Shown here: one piece after another, positions 10,029 through 20,730 of the stretch
Position numbering within the stretch: the first letter of the stretch is position 1
Layout: every line of letters begins with the position of its first letter
Assembly: GCF_030297555.1 (NCBI RefSeq)
Contig: NZ_AP028136.1
Coordinates: 1,550,001-1,614,000 of the forward strand
DNA: 64,000 nt
DNA from: Polynucleobacter sp. HIN5
GTDB taxonomy: Bacteria; Pseudomonadota; Gammaproteobacteria; Burkholderiales; Burkholderiaceae
Reading direction: 5' to 3'
The notes under the pieces: model-generated
Database searches by the model: none
What the model saw: the letters and a program-made list of their open reading frames with translations, nothing else
What the model was told of the DNA's origin: nothing
Position numbers and translations under genes: made by a program

Positions 10029-10041
10029 AGTGATCCAATCA

Positions 10042-11055
10042 TTAAGGGGAGCTCAGGGCCCCGCTTAATAGCTTCGAGGTGATATCCACAATCGGAATCA
10101 CGCGATCATACGCCATTCGAGTGGGCCCAATCACGCCGAGTGTTCCCACTACTTGTCCATCCACACTATACGGAGCACTGATCACCGCCAAATCCTCATA
10201 GGGCAATAGCTCACTTTCGCCACCAATGAAGATCTGAATGCCATCGGCATGGCTTGATACGTCCAATAATTGCATGAGCAGGGATTTTTGCTCCAACATA
10301 TCGAACATTTTGCGCAATTTGCTTAGATTGGAGCTCAGCTCACCCACATCCAATAAGTGGCGCTCTCCAGAAATCACCATATCGGGGTGATTTAAACCTG
10401 TATCGCTCACACCATTCTCGAGGGCAAGTGCCATTAATCCAGCAATGTCGCCACGCAAATGATCCAGCTCTGCTCGTAAGCGACTGCGGACCTCCGAAAA
10501 ACTCTTTCCTGAAAAATGAGCATTAATGAAATTACTTGCCTCGGTCAGCTGTGCGGGACTGTAATCTTGATTGGTCGGCAAGATGCGATTTTGCACATCC
10601 CCTTCGGGGGTCACCAAAATTAACAAAATCTTGCCTTCACCAAGGCGCAAAAACTCAATGTGCTTAAAGATCTGAGAGCGCTTCGGGGTCATGACCACGC
10701 CAGCAAAATGCGTCAGATTAGATAACAGCTGGGCTGCAGAACTTATCACCTTTTGGGGAGCATCGGGATATAGGGATTGCTCAACCTGTTTAGAGGCCAC
10801 CTCCTCTAGAGGCCGAATGGTCAACATTGTGTCGACAAACAAACGGTAGCCCCGAGGGGTTGGAATGCGTCCGGCCGAGGTATGAGGACTGGTCACCAAA
10901 CCAAGGTCCTCAAGATCGGCCATCACATTCCGAATCGTCGCTGCCGAGAGATCCAATCCTGAAAAGCGTGACAGGGTCCGCGAGCCTACTGGCTGGCCTT
11001 CTTCAATATATCTCTCGATTAAGGTTTTAAGCAGAACTTTTGAGCGATCATCCAT
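10042..11055 (-). CDS. hrcA: Heat-inducible transcription repressor HrcA
   Basis: HrcA represses chaperone genes by binding the CIRCE operator and depends on GroEL for folding. The 337-residue protein begins with a winged-helix domain ([22 protein letters not shown], then [18 protein letters not shown], then [16 protein letters not shown]). It continues with the central GAF-like domain and ends with [22 protein letters not shown], the conserved C-terminal motif. No CIRCE sequence (TTAGCACTC and its inverse) was found near any of these genes, so its target, most likely groESL, is elsewhere. Its start overlaps the longest possible nadK frame on the other strand. Confidence 0.95.
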   Translation of the reverse strand: MDDRSKVLLKTLIERYIEEGQPVGSRTLSRFSGLDLSAATIRNVMADLEDLGLVTSPHTSAGRIPTPRGYRLFVDTMLTIRPLEEVASKQVEQSLYPDAPQKVISSAAQLLSNLTHFAGVVMTPKRSQIFKHIEFLRLGEGKILLILVTPEGDVQNRILPTNQDYSPAQLTEASNFINAHFSGKSFSEVRSRLRAELDHLRGDIAGLMALALENGVSDTGLNHPDMVISGERHLLDVGELSSNLSKLRKMFDMLEQKSLLMQLLDVSSHADGIQIFIGGESELLPYEDLAVISAPYSVDGQVVGTLGVIGPTRMAYDRVIPIVDITSKLLSGALSSP

Positions 11056-11092
11056 GATTGGAGTAATTTTATGCCTATGGTTTAATCGTCAT

Positions 11093-11998
11093 ATGTTAAG
11101 CCCATCAAGCACACCCCTGCAGAAGAAGTTTAGGCGCGTAACCCTCGTGGGTAAGCACCAAGCAGACGGTATTGGGCAGCATTTACACGAATTAGCCCAA
11201 ATCCTCACCAATCATGGCTGCGAGCTCAGCATTGAAGCGTCCACGGCCACCCATTTGCCGAAGACCAATTTGCAGATCATCCAACTCCAGGATTTCCAGA
11301 AATCCACCGATTTGGCGGTTATTTTGGGGGGTGATGGCACCATGCTCGGCATTGGTCGTCAAATTGCCGGGACGGGGGTGCCACTCTTGGGAATCAATAT
11401 GGGGCGCTTGGGTTACATGACCGACATCCCGTTTGAGGATGCCAAAACGGTCCTACCGCCCATCATTGATGGCCATTATGAAATCGATGAACGATCGCTT
11501 CTAGAGGCTACTGTATGGCGTAACGATCAAGAGATTCATCGGGGTTTAGCTTTAAACGATGTTGTCGTGAATCGTTCAGGACTCTCAGGGATGGTGGAGC
11601 TAAAGGTGCATGTCAACGGCTCCTTCATGTACAACCAGCGCTCCGATGGCCTAATTGTGTCCACCCCAACCGGCTCAACCGCATACGCCCTCTCAGCAGG
11701 TGGTCCCATTTTGCATCCCCGAGTTCCAGGCATTGTGCTGGTACCAATCGCTCCCCATGCCCTCTCCAATCGACCCATCGTATTGGCTCAAGAATCTCAA
11801 ATTACCATCGAAGTTGCCGGCGGGCGAGAGGTGATTGTGAACTTTGATATGCAATCATTAACCAAATTACAAATCGGTGATCGGGTTGAGGTAAAGCGCT
11901 CGAACAAATCCATCTCCCTCCTACACCCACTGGGGCACAGTGACTACCAAACCCTAAGAGAAAAGTTGCACTGGAACGAGTATCCTTCCACGTTTTAA
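11093..11998 (+). CDS. nadK: NAD kinase
   Basis: NadK phosphorylates NAD to NADP, the only route to cellular NADP. It contains the kinase signature LGGDGTMLGIGR, the metal/NAD-binding region NDVVVNR, and the glycine-rich TPTGSTAYALSAGGPILHP. From ATG 11093 (MLSPSSTPLQKKFRRVTLVGKH) it has 301 residues, normal for the family. An upstream ATG at 11054 would overlap the hrcA start, so I prefer 11093, although neither has a clear Shine-Dalgarno sequence. It is divergent from hrcA and is followed 15 bases later by recN, a pairing often conserved in proteobacteria. Confidence 0.93.
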   Translation: MLSPSSTPLQKKFRRVTLVGKHQADGIGQHLHELAQILTNHGCELSIEASTATHLPKTNLQIIQLQDFQKSTDLAVILGGDGTMLGIGRQIAGTGVPLLGINMGRLGYMTDIPFEDAKTVLPPIIDGHYEIDERSLLEATVWRNDQEIHRGLALNDVVVNRSGLSGMVELKVHVNGSFMYNQRSDGLIVSTPTGSTAYALSAGGPILHPRVPGIVLVPIAPHALSNRPIVLAQESQITIEVAGGREVIVNFDMQSLTKLQIGDRVEVKRSNKSISLLHPLGHSDYQTLREKLHWNEYPSTF

Positions 11999-12013
11999 TC
12001 TGGGCAAATCAAC

Positions 12014-13678
12014 ATGCTTCAATCATTAGCATTGCGTGATTTTGTGATTGTGGATCACCTCGAACTTGATTTTGGCTCGGGTTTTAGTGTTTTAACTGGC
12101 GAGACTGGCGCAGGTAAATCAATTTTGCTCGATGCCCTCGCCCTCGCCCTGGGCGAGCGTGCCGATACCAGTCAAATTCGTGAGGGCTGCCAACGCGCAG
12201 AGATCGCTGCTATTTTTCAGGTCGAAGAGAGTCTACAGGAGGAAATTGCTGAATGGCTGCGCGCGGCGGACTTCCCGCTTGAGGACGACCATCGCATTGT
12301 GATTAAACGCAGCATGGATCATTCGGGTCGCAGCAAGGCCTACATCAATGGTGGCGCGGCCTCATTAAATCAATTACGCGAACTGGGTGAACGTCTTGTT
12401 GATATTCATGGGCAACACGCCCATCAACTCCTTCTCAAGACCGGTGCACAACGCGAGCTCCTCGATCGACACGCCAATCTTCAAGACCAAGCAGCAATTG
12501 TGGCGCAAACCTATCAATCCATGAATGCCACCGCCAAGCAATTGCAACAAGCCGAAGCAGCGGGCGCTGATTTACAGCGCGAGCAAGAGCGTCTTCAATG
12601 GCAACTTGATGAACTCAATGAAATTGCACCACAAGCAAACGAATGGGGAGAAATCCAAACAGCGCATGCTCGACTGGCCAATGCTGCCAAGATTATTCAA
12701 GGGGTTGAGCTCGCGATTGATGGCCTAAGTGATGCTGAGCATTCCATTGAGTCGCAACTTCATCGGGTGCAGCATGCGATTGATGATTTAGTAAAGCATG
12801 ATCCCAATTTGAATGAGATTAATGAAAGCCTCAGTCACGCTCAAATTCAGATTGACGAGGCGATTCATGGATTAAATCGATACCGACAAAAAATGGATTT
12901 AGATCCAGATCGCCTTGCAGAGCTCGAAGCCCGAATGCAGGCCCTCCATACCGCGGCTCGCAAATACAAAGTTAATCCCGAGCAATTACCAGAACTTTGG
13001 AGCAGCTCTCAAGAAAAATTGGCGGCGTTCACGGCAGCACAAGATATCGATTCTTTGCGTCAAAAATTCAAGGTTCAAGAGGCTGAATTTCTAAAACTTG
13101 CTAAGGAATTATCAAAGCGTCGTCATCAGGCAGCCGCAGAGCTTAGCCAAGCCGTTAGCGATGCGATGCAACACCTCGCAATGGCAGGGGGTCAGCTGCA
13201 GGTCCTTGTCAGCCCAAGCGAAGCCAGTCGTCATGGAATCGATCAAATTGAGTTTCTGATCGCTGCTCATAGCGGCAGCACCCCAAAACCTCTAGCCAAG
13301 GTTGCTTCTGGGGGAGAGTTAGCACGAATTAGCTTAGCCATTAGCGTCATTACCAGTAAGGCGAGCTTTACCCCAACCCTGATCTTTGATGAAGTAGATT
13401 CAGGTATTGGTGGAGCAGTGGCACAGACGGTTGGCGAACTTTTGAGGCAACTGGGTCAGTCCCACCAAATCCTGTGTGTCACCCATCTAGCCCAAGTGGC
13501 CGCTCAAGGCGATCATCATTTCAAGGTTCGCAAAGAAGCATTGGATGGCAAAACCCATTCCGATGTAAAGAGTTTAGGTCGTCAAGAACGCATTGAAGAA
13601 ATCGCTCGGATGCTCGGTGGCACAACGATTACTGACACCACGCGGCGACACGCCAGAGAATTACTAGGACAAACCTAA
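12014..13678 (+). CDS. recN: DNA repair protein RecN
   Basis: RecN is an SMC-like ATPase that acts at double-strand breaks and promotes sister-chromatid cohesion during recombination. The 554-residue protein has the N-terminal Walker A LTGETGAGKSILLDALALAL, long coiled-coil segments rich in Gln, Glu and Ala (residues about 150-390), then an ABC signature KVASGGELARISLAIS and Walker B LIFDEVDSGIGG near residue 465, all in the family order. It follows nadK closely and converges on glnE with only six bases between the stop codons and no terminator visible. Confidence 0.95.
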   Translation: MLQSLALRDFVIVDHLELDFGSGFSVLTGETGAGKSILLDALALALGERADTSQIREGCQRAEIAAIFQVEESLQEEIAEWLRAADFPLEDDHRIVIKRSMDHSGRSKAYINGGAASLNQLRELGERLVDIHGQHAHQLLLKTGAQRELLDRHANLQDQAAIVAQTYQSMNATAKQLQQAEAAGADLQREQERLQWQLDELNEIAPQANEWGEIQTAHARLANAAKIIQGVELAIDGLSDAEHSIESQLHRVQHAIDDLVKHDPNLNEINESLSHAQIQIDEAIHGLNRYRQKMDLDPDRLAELEARMQALHTAARKYKVNPEQLPELWSSSQEKLAAFTAAQDIDSLRQKFKVQEAEFLKLAKELSKRRHQAAAELSQAVSDAMQHLAMAGGQLQVLVSPSEASRHGIDQIEFLIAAHSGSTPKPLAKVASGGELARISLAISVITSKASFTPTLIFDEVDSGIGGAVAQTVGELLRQLGQSHQILCVTHLAQVAAQGDHHFKVRKEALDGKTHSDVKSLGRQERIEEIARMLGGTTITDTTRRHARELLGQT

Positions 13679-13684
13679 AATCAA

Positions 13685-16498
13685 TTAAGCCGGTTGCGAG
13701 GGAGCGCCAAAGACTAGCTCCCAAAGTTTTGTCACACACGCCCTTGCTTTGGCAAAATCAGGGTGCTCATGGATGGATACCCGAATTTTTTCAGCTCCGT
13801 CCAGACGTAATCGATGTTGTTGGGCCCGGAACATACGGTAAGCATTCCCGATTTCAAGCGCATCCATCTCAGAGATCAACTGGTGTTTTGCGGCAATCCC
13901 TAAAAGGGCAATATTGCCTAAGTTGCCCAATAAGTCAGGGTGCCTGCGAGCGTAAGCCAAAACTAAATACTGAACGATGAATTCAATATCCACCATACCA
14001 CCGGGATCGTGCTTGAGATCAAAATCAGTCGATGGATTGGGATGGCCGGCATGGACCTTATGGCGCATCTCAATAATTTCATGTTTGAGATCGGAATGAT
14101 TTCGTTCGTGGGCGAGAACTTCTTTGCGTATCTCTTCAAATTGAGCTCCTACCTTTGGATCGCCCGCAGCAAACCGCGCCCGAGAAATGGCTTGATGCTC
14201 CCAAATCCAGGCAGCATTATCGCCTTCGCGTAATTGATAGCGTCGAAAAGAGTCAAGGCTGGTCACCAAAAATCCTGCGGCTCCATTAGGGCGCAGGCGC
14301 GTATCAATTTCAAATAGAGTGCCGGCAGCAGTTAAGGTCGTTAGCCAATTAATCATGCGCTTACCTAACACCGAATAAATCTCCTGAGCTGCATAGTCCG
14401 TCGGCGATGCGTCATACAAAAAGACTAGGTCGAGATCGGAGGCATAGCCCAACTCTTTTCCTCCCAACTTGCCATAGGCAATCACTGCAAATGGTGGTAG
14501 ATGTTGAGGACTGAGACCAAACTTCTCCGCAACCGCTGGCCAAACGCGTTCATAGGTTGCCTGCAGTATCAAATCGGCCAGCGCGGATAAGCGATCACTC
14601 ACCCGCTCAGTACTCAGACCTTCAGGAGCACCAATTCCTAAATCAGCTAGAAGAATTAAAAAAGTTTCGGTGTGATGCGTTACCCGCAGGATATCCATGG
14701 CATGATCTGGGCTCGCCCCATCCGCAAGGGCGTCATCCAAACGCAGATCAAGATTTGCCTTTACTTTGCACCAATAGCTCTCAGGATCATGAATCAACTC
14801 AGATTGCGCATTGGCCGATAACAGATCGTCCAATAAATGAGGGTGCCTTGCTAAATATTGAGCAGCCCATTGCGAGGCATTGAGGAGCATCAATACTTTT
14901 TGCAAAGCATTGGAGTTCTCAGCCAAAATCGATAGATAGGCGCTGCGACGACAAATCGCTTCCAGGAGATCAAAAAATCGCAAGAGGGTTTGATCCGCAT
15001 CGTCTGGATGGTCAGCCTCGATATCGTTCGCGGCCTTTTTTAATAAACTTCGTATCGTGAGTCGACTTTTCTCTGGCAGTGATTTGGCGCGGGAGCTTTC
15101 CTGCCAGGCACTCCACCGCTCATTGGCCTTCGGAAATAAAGCAGCATTGGGTTGCCAGGTTGCGTCGTTTGCATCAATTTGCAAACGGGCGCTTTCGTCC
15201 AAGGCAAACGCCTTTTCAAAATAACGTGCCACCTGATTTTGATGCTCGGTGAGCGTTTGCATAAACTCTTCGAGACGCCCTTCTTGGTTCGGTCCAGCTA
15301 TGGCTTGCGCCAACTGCGCTCTCGCATCATCCTGCTCAGGTAAATAATGGGTCTGCTGGTCTTCCCAAATCTGGATGCGATGCTCTAAACGCCTCAGAAA
15401 CACATAAGCAGATTTGAGCGCTTCAATTTCTTCTGCGCTCATCAGTCCACCCTCTTGCAGTCGATCTAAGACCTCAAGGGTTGGACGAATTCGTAAGCGC
15501 GGATCGGTACCACCGCGCATTAATTGAAACATCTGGGCTAAAAACTCAATTTCACGGATTCCACCCCGACCTAACTTAATATCGCGTGATCGACCGCTGC
15601 GTTGATTACTCCGCTTATCCGCCTCTCGCTGAATTTGCGCGTGCAACTCCCGAATGGCTGCAATCACACCGTAATCCAAATGGCGACGATAAACAAATGG
15701 CCGAATAATTTGCTCAAGCCCCTTCTCGCATCGAACATAATCAGGGTGCGATATGGGCGGATAAATCATGCGGCCTTTAATCCACGCGTAACGCTCCCAT
15801 TCACGCCCTTGCACAAACAAATACTCTTCGAGCATTTCTAGACTGCAAACCAAGGGCCCAGAATCCCCATTAGGTCGTAAGCGCATATCCACCCGGAACA
15901 CAAATCCATGGGCATCATGCTCAGAAATCATTTTGATGAGGCGCCGGCCTAGCTTCGTAAACCACTCGTGGTTTGAAATCGAGCTTGCCCCATAGTGGGT
16001 CTCGCCTTCTTCCTCGTATAAGAAGATCAGATCAATATCCGAGGAAAGATTGAGTTCTCGACCACCCAATTTCCCCATCCCCACAATTATGAGTGGCAGC
16101 TCGTAGTTTTCGGTCCAAGCCCAAGGTAGGCCAAACCGCTCTTGGAGATCCGTACGAAGATAACGCACGACTAGCCCAAGTACTTGCTCCGCAAAATAGC
16201 TGAGCGCCTGGGTCACCTCTAATAAAGGGGCCAGTCCATTAAGGTCTCGGCAACCAATCCAAAGCATCAACTGTTGACGAACCAGCCGCAGCTCACTCAT
16301 AAGTGCTGCCTCATCCAACTCCTGACGATCGAGAGCCTGGCTGATTGGTAGGAGCAGCTCATCGATTTGCGTGGCATCGACCGGCGTATGTATGCGCTCC
16401 TCTAGCCAAGCGCGCCAATCCGCGTGGGCACTTAGCCAGCGATTTGCATAGACGGAGTTTTTCTCCAGAAAAGAAAGGGCGTCTTGATTGGAAACCAT
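13685..16498 (-). CDS. glnE: Bifunctional glutamine synthetase adenylyltransferase/deadenylase
   Basis: GlnE attaches and removes AMP on glutamine synthetase in response to nitrogen status through PII. The 937-residue protein has the expected two nucleotidyltransferase domains. The N-terminal one, GMGKLGGRELNLSSDIDLIF near residue 145, is the deadenylase. The C-terminal one, AYGKLGGKELGYASDLDLVF near residue 655, is the adenylylase. Both carry the DxD metal motif. PII-responsive helical domains follow each (for example GRGGIREIEFLAQ and HDPGGMVDIEFIVQYL). Length matches the family (about 945). It is divergent from yhdP across a gap of about 57 bases. Confidence 0.95.
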   Translation of the reverse strand: MVSNQDALSFLEKNSVYANRWLSAHADWRAWLEERIHTPVDATQIDELLLPISQALDRQELDEAALMSELRLVRQQLMLWIGCRDLNGLAPLLEVTQALSYFAEQVLGLVVRYLRTDLQERFGLPWAWTENYELPLIIVGMGKLGGRELNLSSDIDLIFLYEEEGETHYGASSISNHEWFTKLGRRLIKMISEHDAHGFVFRVDMRLRPNGDSGPLVCSLEMLEEYLFVQGREWERYAWIKGRMIYPPISHPDYVRCEKGLEQIIRPFVYRRHLDYGVIAAIRELHAQIQREADKRSNQRSGRSRDIKLGRGGIREIEFLAQMFQLMRGGTDPRLRIRPTLEVLDRLQEGGLMSAEEIEALKSAYVFLRRLEHRIQIWEDQQTHYLPEQDDARAQLAQAIAGPNQEGRLEEFMQTLTEHQNQVARYFEKAFALDESARLQIDANDATWQPNAALFPKANERWSAWQESSRAKSLPEKSRLTIRSLLKKAANDIEADHPDDADQTLLRFFDLLEAICRRSAYLSILAENSNALQKVLMLLNASQWAAQYLARHPHLLDDLLSANAQSELIHDPESYWCKVKANLDLRLDDALADGASPDHAMDILRVTHHTETFLILLADLGIGAPEGLSTERVSDRLSALADLILQATYERVWPAVAEKFGLSPQHLPPFAVIAYGKLGGKELGYASDLDLVFLYDASPTDYAAQEIYSVLGKRMINWLTTLTAAGTLFEIDTRLRPNGAAGFLVTSLDSFRRYQLREGDNAAWIWEHQAISRARFAAGDPKVGAQFEEIRKEVLAHERNHSDLKHEIIEMRHKVHAGHPNPSTDFDLKHDPGGMVDIEFIVQYLVLAYARRHPDLLGNLGNIALLGIAAKHQLISEMDALEIGNAYRMFRAQQHRLRLDGAEKIRVSIHEHPDFAKARACVTKLWELVFGAPSQPA

Positions 16499-16555
16499 AC
16501 CTTATCTTAATCGCTACTAGCCCAATCAATTGAGGGTGTCGGATAATGGCTAACA

Positions 16556-19500
16556 ATGACCGAAAAAAAGTATCCGTTACGCCTCAAAGACCTCCTCAGG
16601 ATGCGGCCCGACGCCACCTCATGGTCACGTTGGTCGCGCCGTCTGGCAATTTTGGCTCTCATTACAGTCGGACTCATGATTCTTGGGCATCTGGTGATCC
16701 GATTCATCATTTGGCCGCAACTTGAAACCTCAAAACCGGCTGTCGAAAAGTTACTATCACAGCGCATTGGCGTTGAGGTCAAAATCAATGAACTCAATGT
16801 CTACTGGCAAGGGATCCGTCCAGTCTTTGATATTCGCGACCTAGAATTTGTGGTTGATGCCAAACGTAATCCGTCTGCCATCTCAAATAAACCACATCTG
16901 AAGATTGCTGAGATCCGAGGGGAACTCAGTTGGTCATCGTTTTATCACCTCAAACCCTATTTCACGAAATTACACGCTAGTGATGCAGTAATTCAAGTGA
17001 CACGTGACTCGCAAAAACGTTTGTATGTGGCTGGCATTCTTGCGGGTGATGGCAGCGATGATTTCCATCTCGAAAATTGGCTATTTAAACAAGATGATTT
17101 AAAGATTTCTAATATCAATATTCTTTGGAAGGATTTCTCAAAGTCCAAAGCAGATGCCGCAGATCTACGCATCGAGTCCATGCAACTACGAAATGGAATT
17201 CGGCAGCATGAACTTGATGCCGCTATTGATAGTCCATGGCATCAAGGCACCCTAACTCTCTTCGGAAAATTTTCTCATCGTCTCGGCGGGCAAGCAGGCT
17301 ATTGGCGGGATTGGATTGGTGACTTTCAGTGGAAAGTTGAGCAACTTGATCTTGGGCAATTTAGCCGGGATTTTGAGATTCCCTTTAAACAGCTAAGCGG
17401 AGTTTTGAGCTCCTCGGGATCGATTGCCCTAAATAAGGGCATCCCTGATGGCGGACAGTTCAAACTTGCGATCGAGCAGCCCGTTTTTCAACAATCAAAA
17501 AGCAATCAGGCGCTTGAATTTGGACGCCTAGAAATGGAAGCAAAGCAATTCACATCAGGGAAGTTTATTTCGCTGGGCGTACAACGCTTTGCCTGGTTAA
17601 ATAAGAATCAAAAGCCCGGAACCCCGATGGAATCTCTGGCGCCCATGACGATTGGCTGGCAGGCTCCCAAGCGTGATGGCGAGCTGGAAAAGTTTGCGTT
17701 CTCCTCGGCAAAAATTAGTCTTGAGAACCTCAGTCTGTTTGCGATGAATCTGCCCATTCCCAATCGAATCCGTCAGGTCTTAGAGCAAACCGAACCGCGT
17801 GGTGATCTGATCGATGTCGAAATCACCTGGGCTGAACCAAAATCCAATATTCCCCTGATTGGTGGGCTCTTAAGCGGCCAAGGGCCGAAATTTAGCATTA
17901 CCGGCACCCTTAATCAGGTAGGCATCAAAGCTTACCGGGACACTATCCCAAGCATTGCCAATTTAAGCGGCACGATTACCACCAATCAAAACCAAGGCAG
18001 CATCAAACTGAACTCAAAAAATTTAGGGTTAGTGATTGCTGATTTTTTAGCAGAGCCGCGTTTGCAGTTCGATAGCGCAAGTGGAATACTAAATTGGTCA
18101 TTAAAAAATAAGCAATGGCAAATTGGGTTTGATCAGCTCTCGGTCAACAATCCGGATATCGCATTAATTGCGAATGGCAATTACCTAATTGGCAAAGAGA
18201 AGGCGCCTGATACTTTGGATCTCAATATTCAGTTTCCTAGAGGAAAGGCGCAAACAATCTACCGCTATCTCCCTGCAGAAATGTCAAAAGATGCACGCAG
18301 CTATATTGAAAAAGCATTTATTGCTGGAGACATTAGCAACGGGCGCCTCAGAATGAAGGGGGATCCCAATTTGGCACCTTATGATGTTCCAGGCACCGGC
18401 GAATTCGCATTAAATCTACCGATTTCTCAAACGGTTTTTCGACCAGCCCCTCTATTCCCATCTGCAAAAGGCGCTTGGCCTGAATTCACGGAAGTAAATG
18501 GTGTTGTTTCTATGCAGCAAGCCAAACTGATGGTGGCCATCAAGGATGCTCGCTACCAAGGTCTGCAAATTCAAAATGTCAATGCAGAAATTCCAAATGT
18601 TTCTAGCGCAAAGCCTGTCCTCAATCTCAAAGGAAACATTACGGGCCCGATCAATCAAATGATGGACTATCTTAGAACAACACCGGTTCTTCTCACTCGT
18701 CCAGAATTAGCAAAAAGTCTGAAATTATCGGGGCCCGCAAAACTTGATTTAGAGATGCTTTTGCCTCTTCAAAACACGGATGACCTCAAATTAAACGCTT
18801 TACTGAGCTTAGATAACAATGTCGTCATTTGGTCTGATCTTGCCCCATTTAATCAGGTACGAGGGACTGTTCGCATCACCGAAGACTTGCCCCGCTTTGA
18901 GCAGGTAAGCGCTGAATTCTTTGGAGGCACTGTCAACATTCGACAAAGCACGGTGCAATCTCAAACCAAACAAGATCTCTACGATCTCAATGGCACAATT
19001 GATCTTGACCGCCTTGAACGTCACTACGCCAATCAAGTGGGTCGTCAATCTCTGCAACTCTTGAAAGCATTGGATGGTAAGGCTGGATTTAAAGGGAAGC
19101 TGGGTATTACCAGCAACACAACGGATCTCAATCTCGACTTAGATTTCAATGGTCTAAGCACCACCCTTCCGGAACCTCTAAGCATCAAGAAGGGAAACAA
19201 ACTAAATGGGGTTTTTCGATATCAGTCGAACGCTAGTGAGGGGGCGCCCAAACGAATCGCTCAATGGTCAGCACAAATTGGGAAAACAATCACGCTACAA
19301 GGAAAACAAGGTGCAGACGGCATTGTTGCGCAAGGAATTGGGATGGGGGCTGCGGCCATCATCCCTGAACGTGGTTTGGGTCTCAATGTGCAAGCAAACG
19401 ATCTCAATATTGATGCTTGGCACCGCCTGTTATTTTCAAACGATGGAGTAAATAGCAAACCCGATGCTGCCAACATGGCCGGCTCCACGAATAACGCTGA

Positions 19501-20704
19501 TGGCCTTCAGGTGTTTACAGCGCGCATCAATCAAGCGATTGCCATGAATCGCGCATGGCCCAATCTTGCTGTAAGCGCCAAATTAGGGGGCAATGCATGG
19601 CAGGTCAATTTAAAGTCCCCCAACCTTGAGGGCGATGTTCAGTATCAAGAGAGAGAAAAAGCCGATCTTTTAAAAGGTAAATTGCTTCGTTTGCACATTC
19701 CTCCAAAATTACCAAATCCGGTGAATTCAAGAGCGTCATCTGACAAGGAGATATCGCTCACTGCAATTCCTGAGCTTGATTTAAGTATTGATGACTTTAA
19801 TTTCAATCAATACAAACCGGGTGCGATCGCAATTAAGACACGAAATAGCACAAACCGCATCACGATTGAGAGTCTCAAAATTAACAATCCAAGTTCGTCA
19901 TCTACGGTCACTGGCGAATGGACAAGCGATGCCCAAGGCAATAATGAGCGCGTCATCATCGATACGACATCACAGGTTAAGGATCTGGGAACCGTGGTTG
20001 CCTATTGGGGCAATCCCAAAGCAGTTGAAGGTGGGAAGGGAACAATCAATGCCAAATTGGATTGGAGCGGCCCTCCCTATGATCCTTCCTTTGATACTCT
20101 GGCTGGCAATGTGAAGATCAATCTAGAAAATGGTCGCTTACTTCAGGTGGACTCGGGTTTTGCCAAAATTATTGGGGTGTTTAGTTTGCAAAGCTTATTA
20201 AAATTCGCAACCTTTGACATTCAAGGCAGCCTTGGCAATGTAGTGACCTCGGGAACCGCCTTCAACACTCTTTCCGGTGACTTTATTTTGCGCAACGGTA
20301 TTGCCCGAACGCAGAATTTCACGATGCAACTCAATCAAGCTCGCGTTGCCACCAGTGGTCTCGTGAATATTCCCAAGCAAACCCAAGATTTACGAATTAC
20401 CATCTTCCCAACCATTGATGCAACCGCTGGTGCTCTTGCTCTCTTTGCAGTCAATCCAATCATTGGAGCGAGCGCCCTCATTGGTCAGTACTTAATTAGC
20501 AATCAATTAAATCGCACACTCCAGACCGATTACCTAGTGCAGGGAAGCTGGGATAAGCCTGATGTAATCCCACTGGACCAAAATGGCCAGCCTTTAGATC
20601 CAAAGGTGCTCGAGACCATTCGCTCTCGAAATCTGCTACGCGAGCAAAAGATGCCTCCAACCCAGACAAAACCTGCCCCAAGCACTCCAGCACCTGCCAA
20701 TTAG
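16556..20704 (+). CDS. yhdP: YhdP family AsmA-like phospholipid transport protein
   Basis: At 1382 residues this is the largest gene in the window. One membrane helix lies at about residues 28-50 (LAILALITVGLMILGHLVI), followed by a very long periplasmic region of repeating beta-strand sequence and an AsmA-like C-terminal domain (residues about 1180-1340, including LENGRLLQVDSGFAKIIGVFS and the glycine/alanine-rich end). The E. coli homologue YhdP works with TamB and YdbH in moving phospholipids to the outer membrane. That role is knowledge of the family, not visible here. The Pro-rich tail after residue 1355 is probably disordered. The nitrilase gene follows after 26 bases. Confidence 0.88.
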   Translation: MTEKKYPLRLKDLLRMRPDATSWSRWSRRLAILALITVGLMILGHLVIRFIIWPQLETSKPAVEKLLSQRIGVEVKINELNVYWQGIRPVFDIRDLEFVVDAKRNPSAISNKPHLKIAEIRGELSWSSFYHLKPYFTKLHASDAVIQVTRDSQKRLYVAGILAGDGSDDFHLENWLFKQDDLKISNINILWKDFSKSKADAADLRIESMQLRNGIRQHELDAAIDSPWHQGTLTLFGKFSHRLGGQAGYWRDWIGDFQWKVEQLDLGQFSRDFEIPFKQLSGVLSSSGSIALNKGIPDGGQFKLAIEQPVFQQSKSNQALEFGRLEMEAKQFTSGKFISLGVQRFAWLNKNQKPGTPMESLAPMTIGWQAPKRDGELEKFAFSSAKISLENLSLFAMNLPIPNRIRQVLEQTEPRGDLIDVEITWAEPKSNIPLIGGLLSGQGPKFSITGTLNQVGIKAYRDTIPSIANLSGTITTNQNQGSIKLNSKNLGLVIADFLAEPRLQFDSASGILNWSLKNKQWQIGFDQLSVNNPDIALIANGNYLIGKEKAPDTLDLNIQFPRGKAQTIYRYLPAEMSKDARSYIEKAFIAGDISNGRLRMKGDPNLAPYDVPGTGEFALNLPISQTVFRPAPLFPSAKGAWPEFTEVNGVVSMQQAKLMVAIKDARYQGLQIQNVNAEIPNVSSAKPVLNLKGNITGPINQMMDYLRTTPVLLTRPELAKSLKLSGPAKLDLEMLLPLQNTDDLKLNALLSLDNNVVIWSDLAPFNQVRGTVRITEDLPRFEQVSAEFFGGTVNIRQSTVQSQTKQDLYDLNGTIDLDRLERHYANQVGRQSLQLLKALDGKAGFKGKLGITSNTTDLNLDLDFNGLSTTLPEPLSIKKGNKLNGVFRYQSNASEGAPKRIAQWSAQIGKTITLQGKQGADGIVAQGIGMGAAAIIPERGLGLNVQANDLNIDAWHRLLFSNDGVNSKPDAANMAGSTNNADGLQVFTARINQAIAMNRAWPNLAVSAKLGGNAWQVNLKSPNLEGDVQYQEREKADLLKGKLLRLHIPPKLPNPVNSRASSDKEISLTAIPELDLSIDDFNFNQYKPGAIAIKTRNSTNRITIESLKINNPSSSSTVTGEWTSDAQGNNERVIIDTTSQVKDLGTVVAYWGNPKAVEGGKGTINAKLDWSGPPYDPSFDTLAGNVKINLENGRLLQVDSGFAKIIGVFSLQSLLKFATFDIQGSLGNVVTSGTAFNTLSGDFILRNGIARTQNFTMQLNQARVATSGLVNIPKQTQDLRITIFPTIDATAGALALFAVNPIIGASALIGQYLISNQLNRTLQTDYLVQGSWDKPDVIPLDQNGQPLDPKVLETIRSRNLLREQKMPPTQTKPAPSTPAPAN

Positions 20705-20730
20705 CGACTAAAGCTTTAGTATTCAGTGGT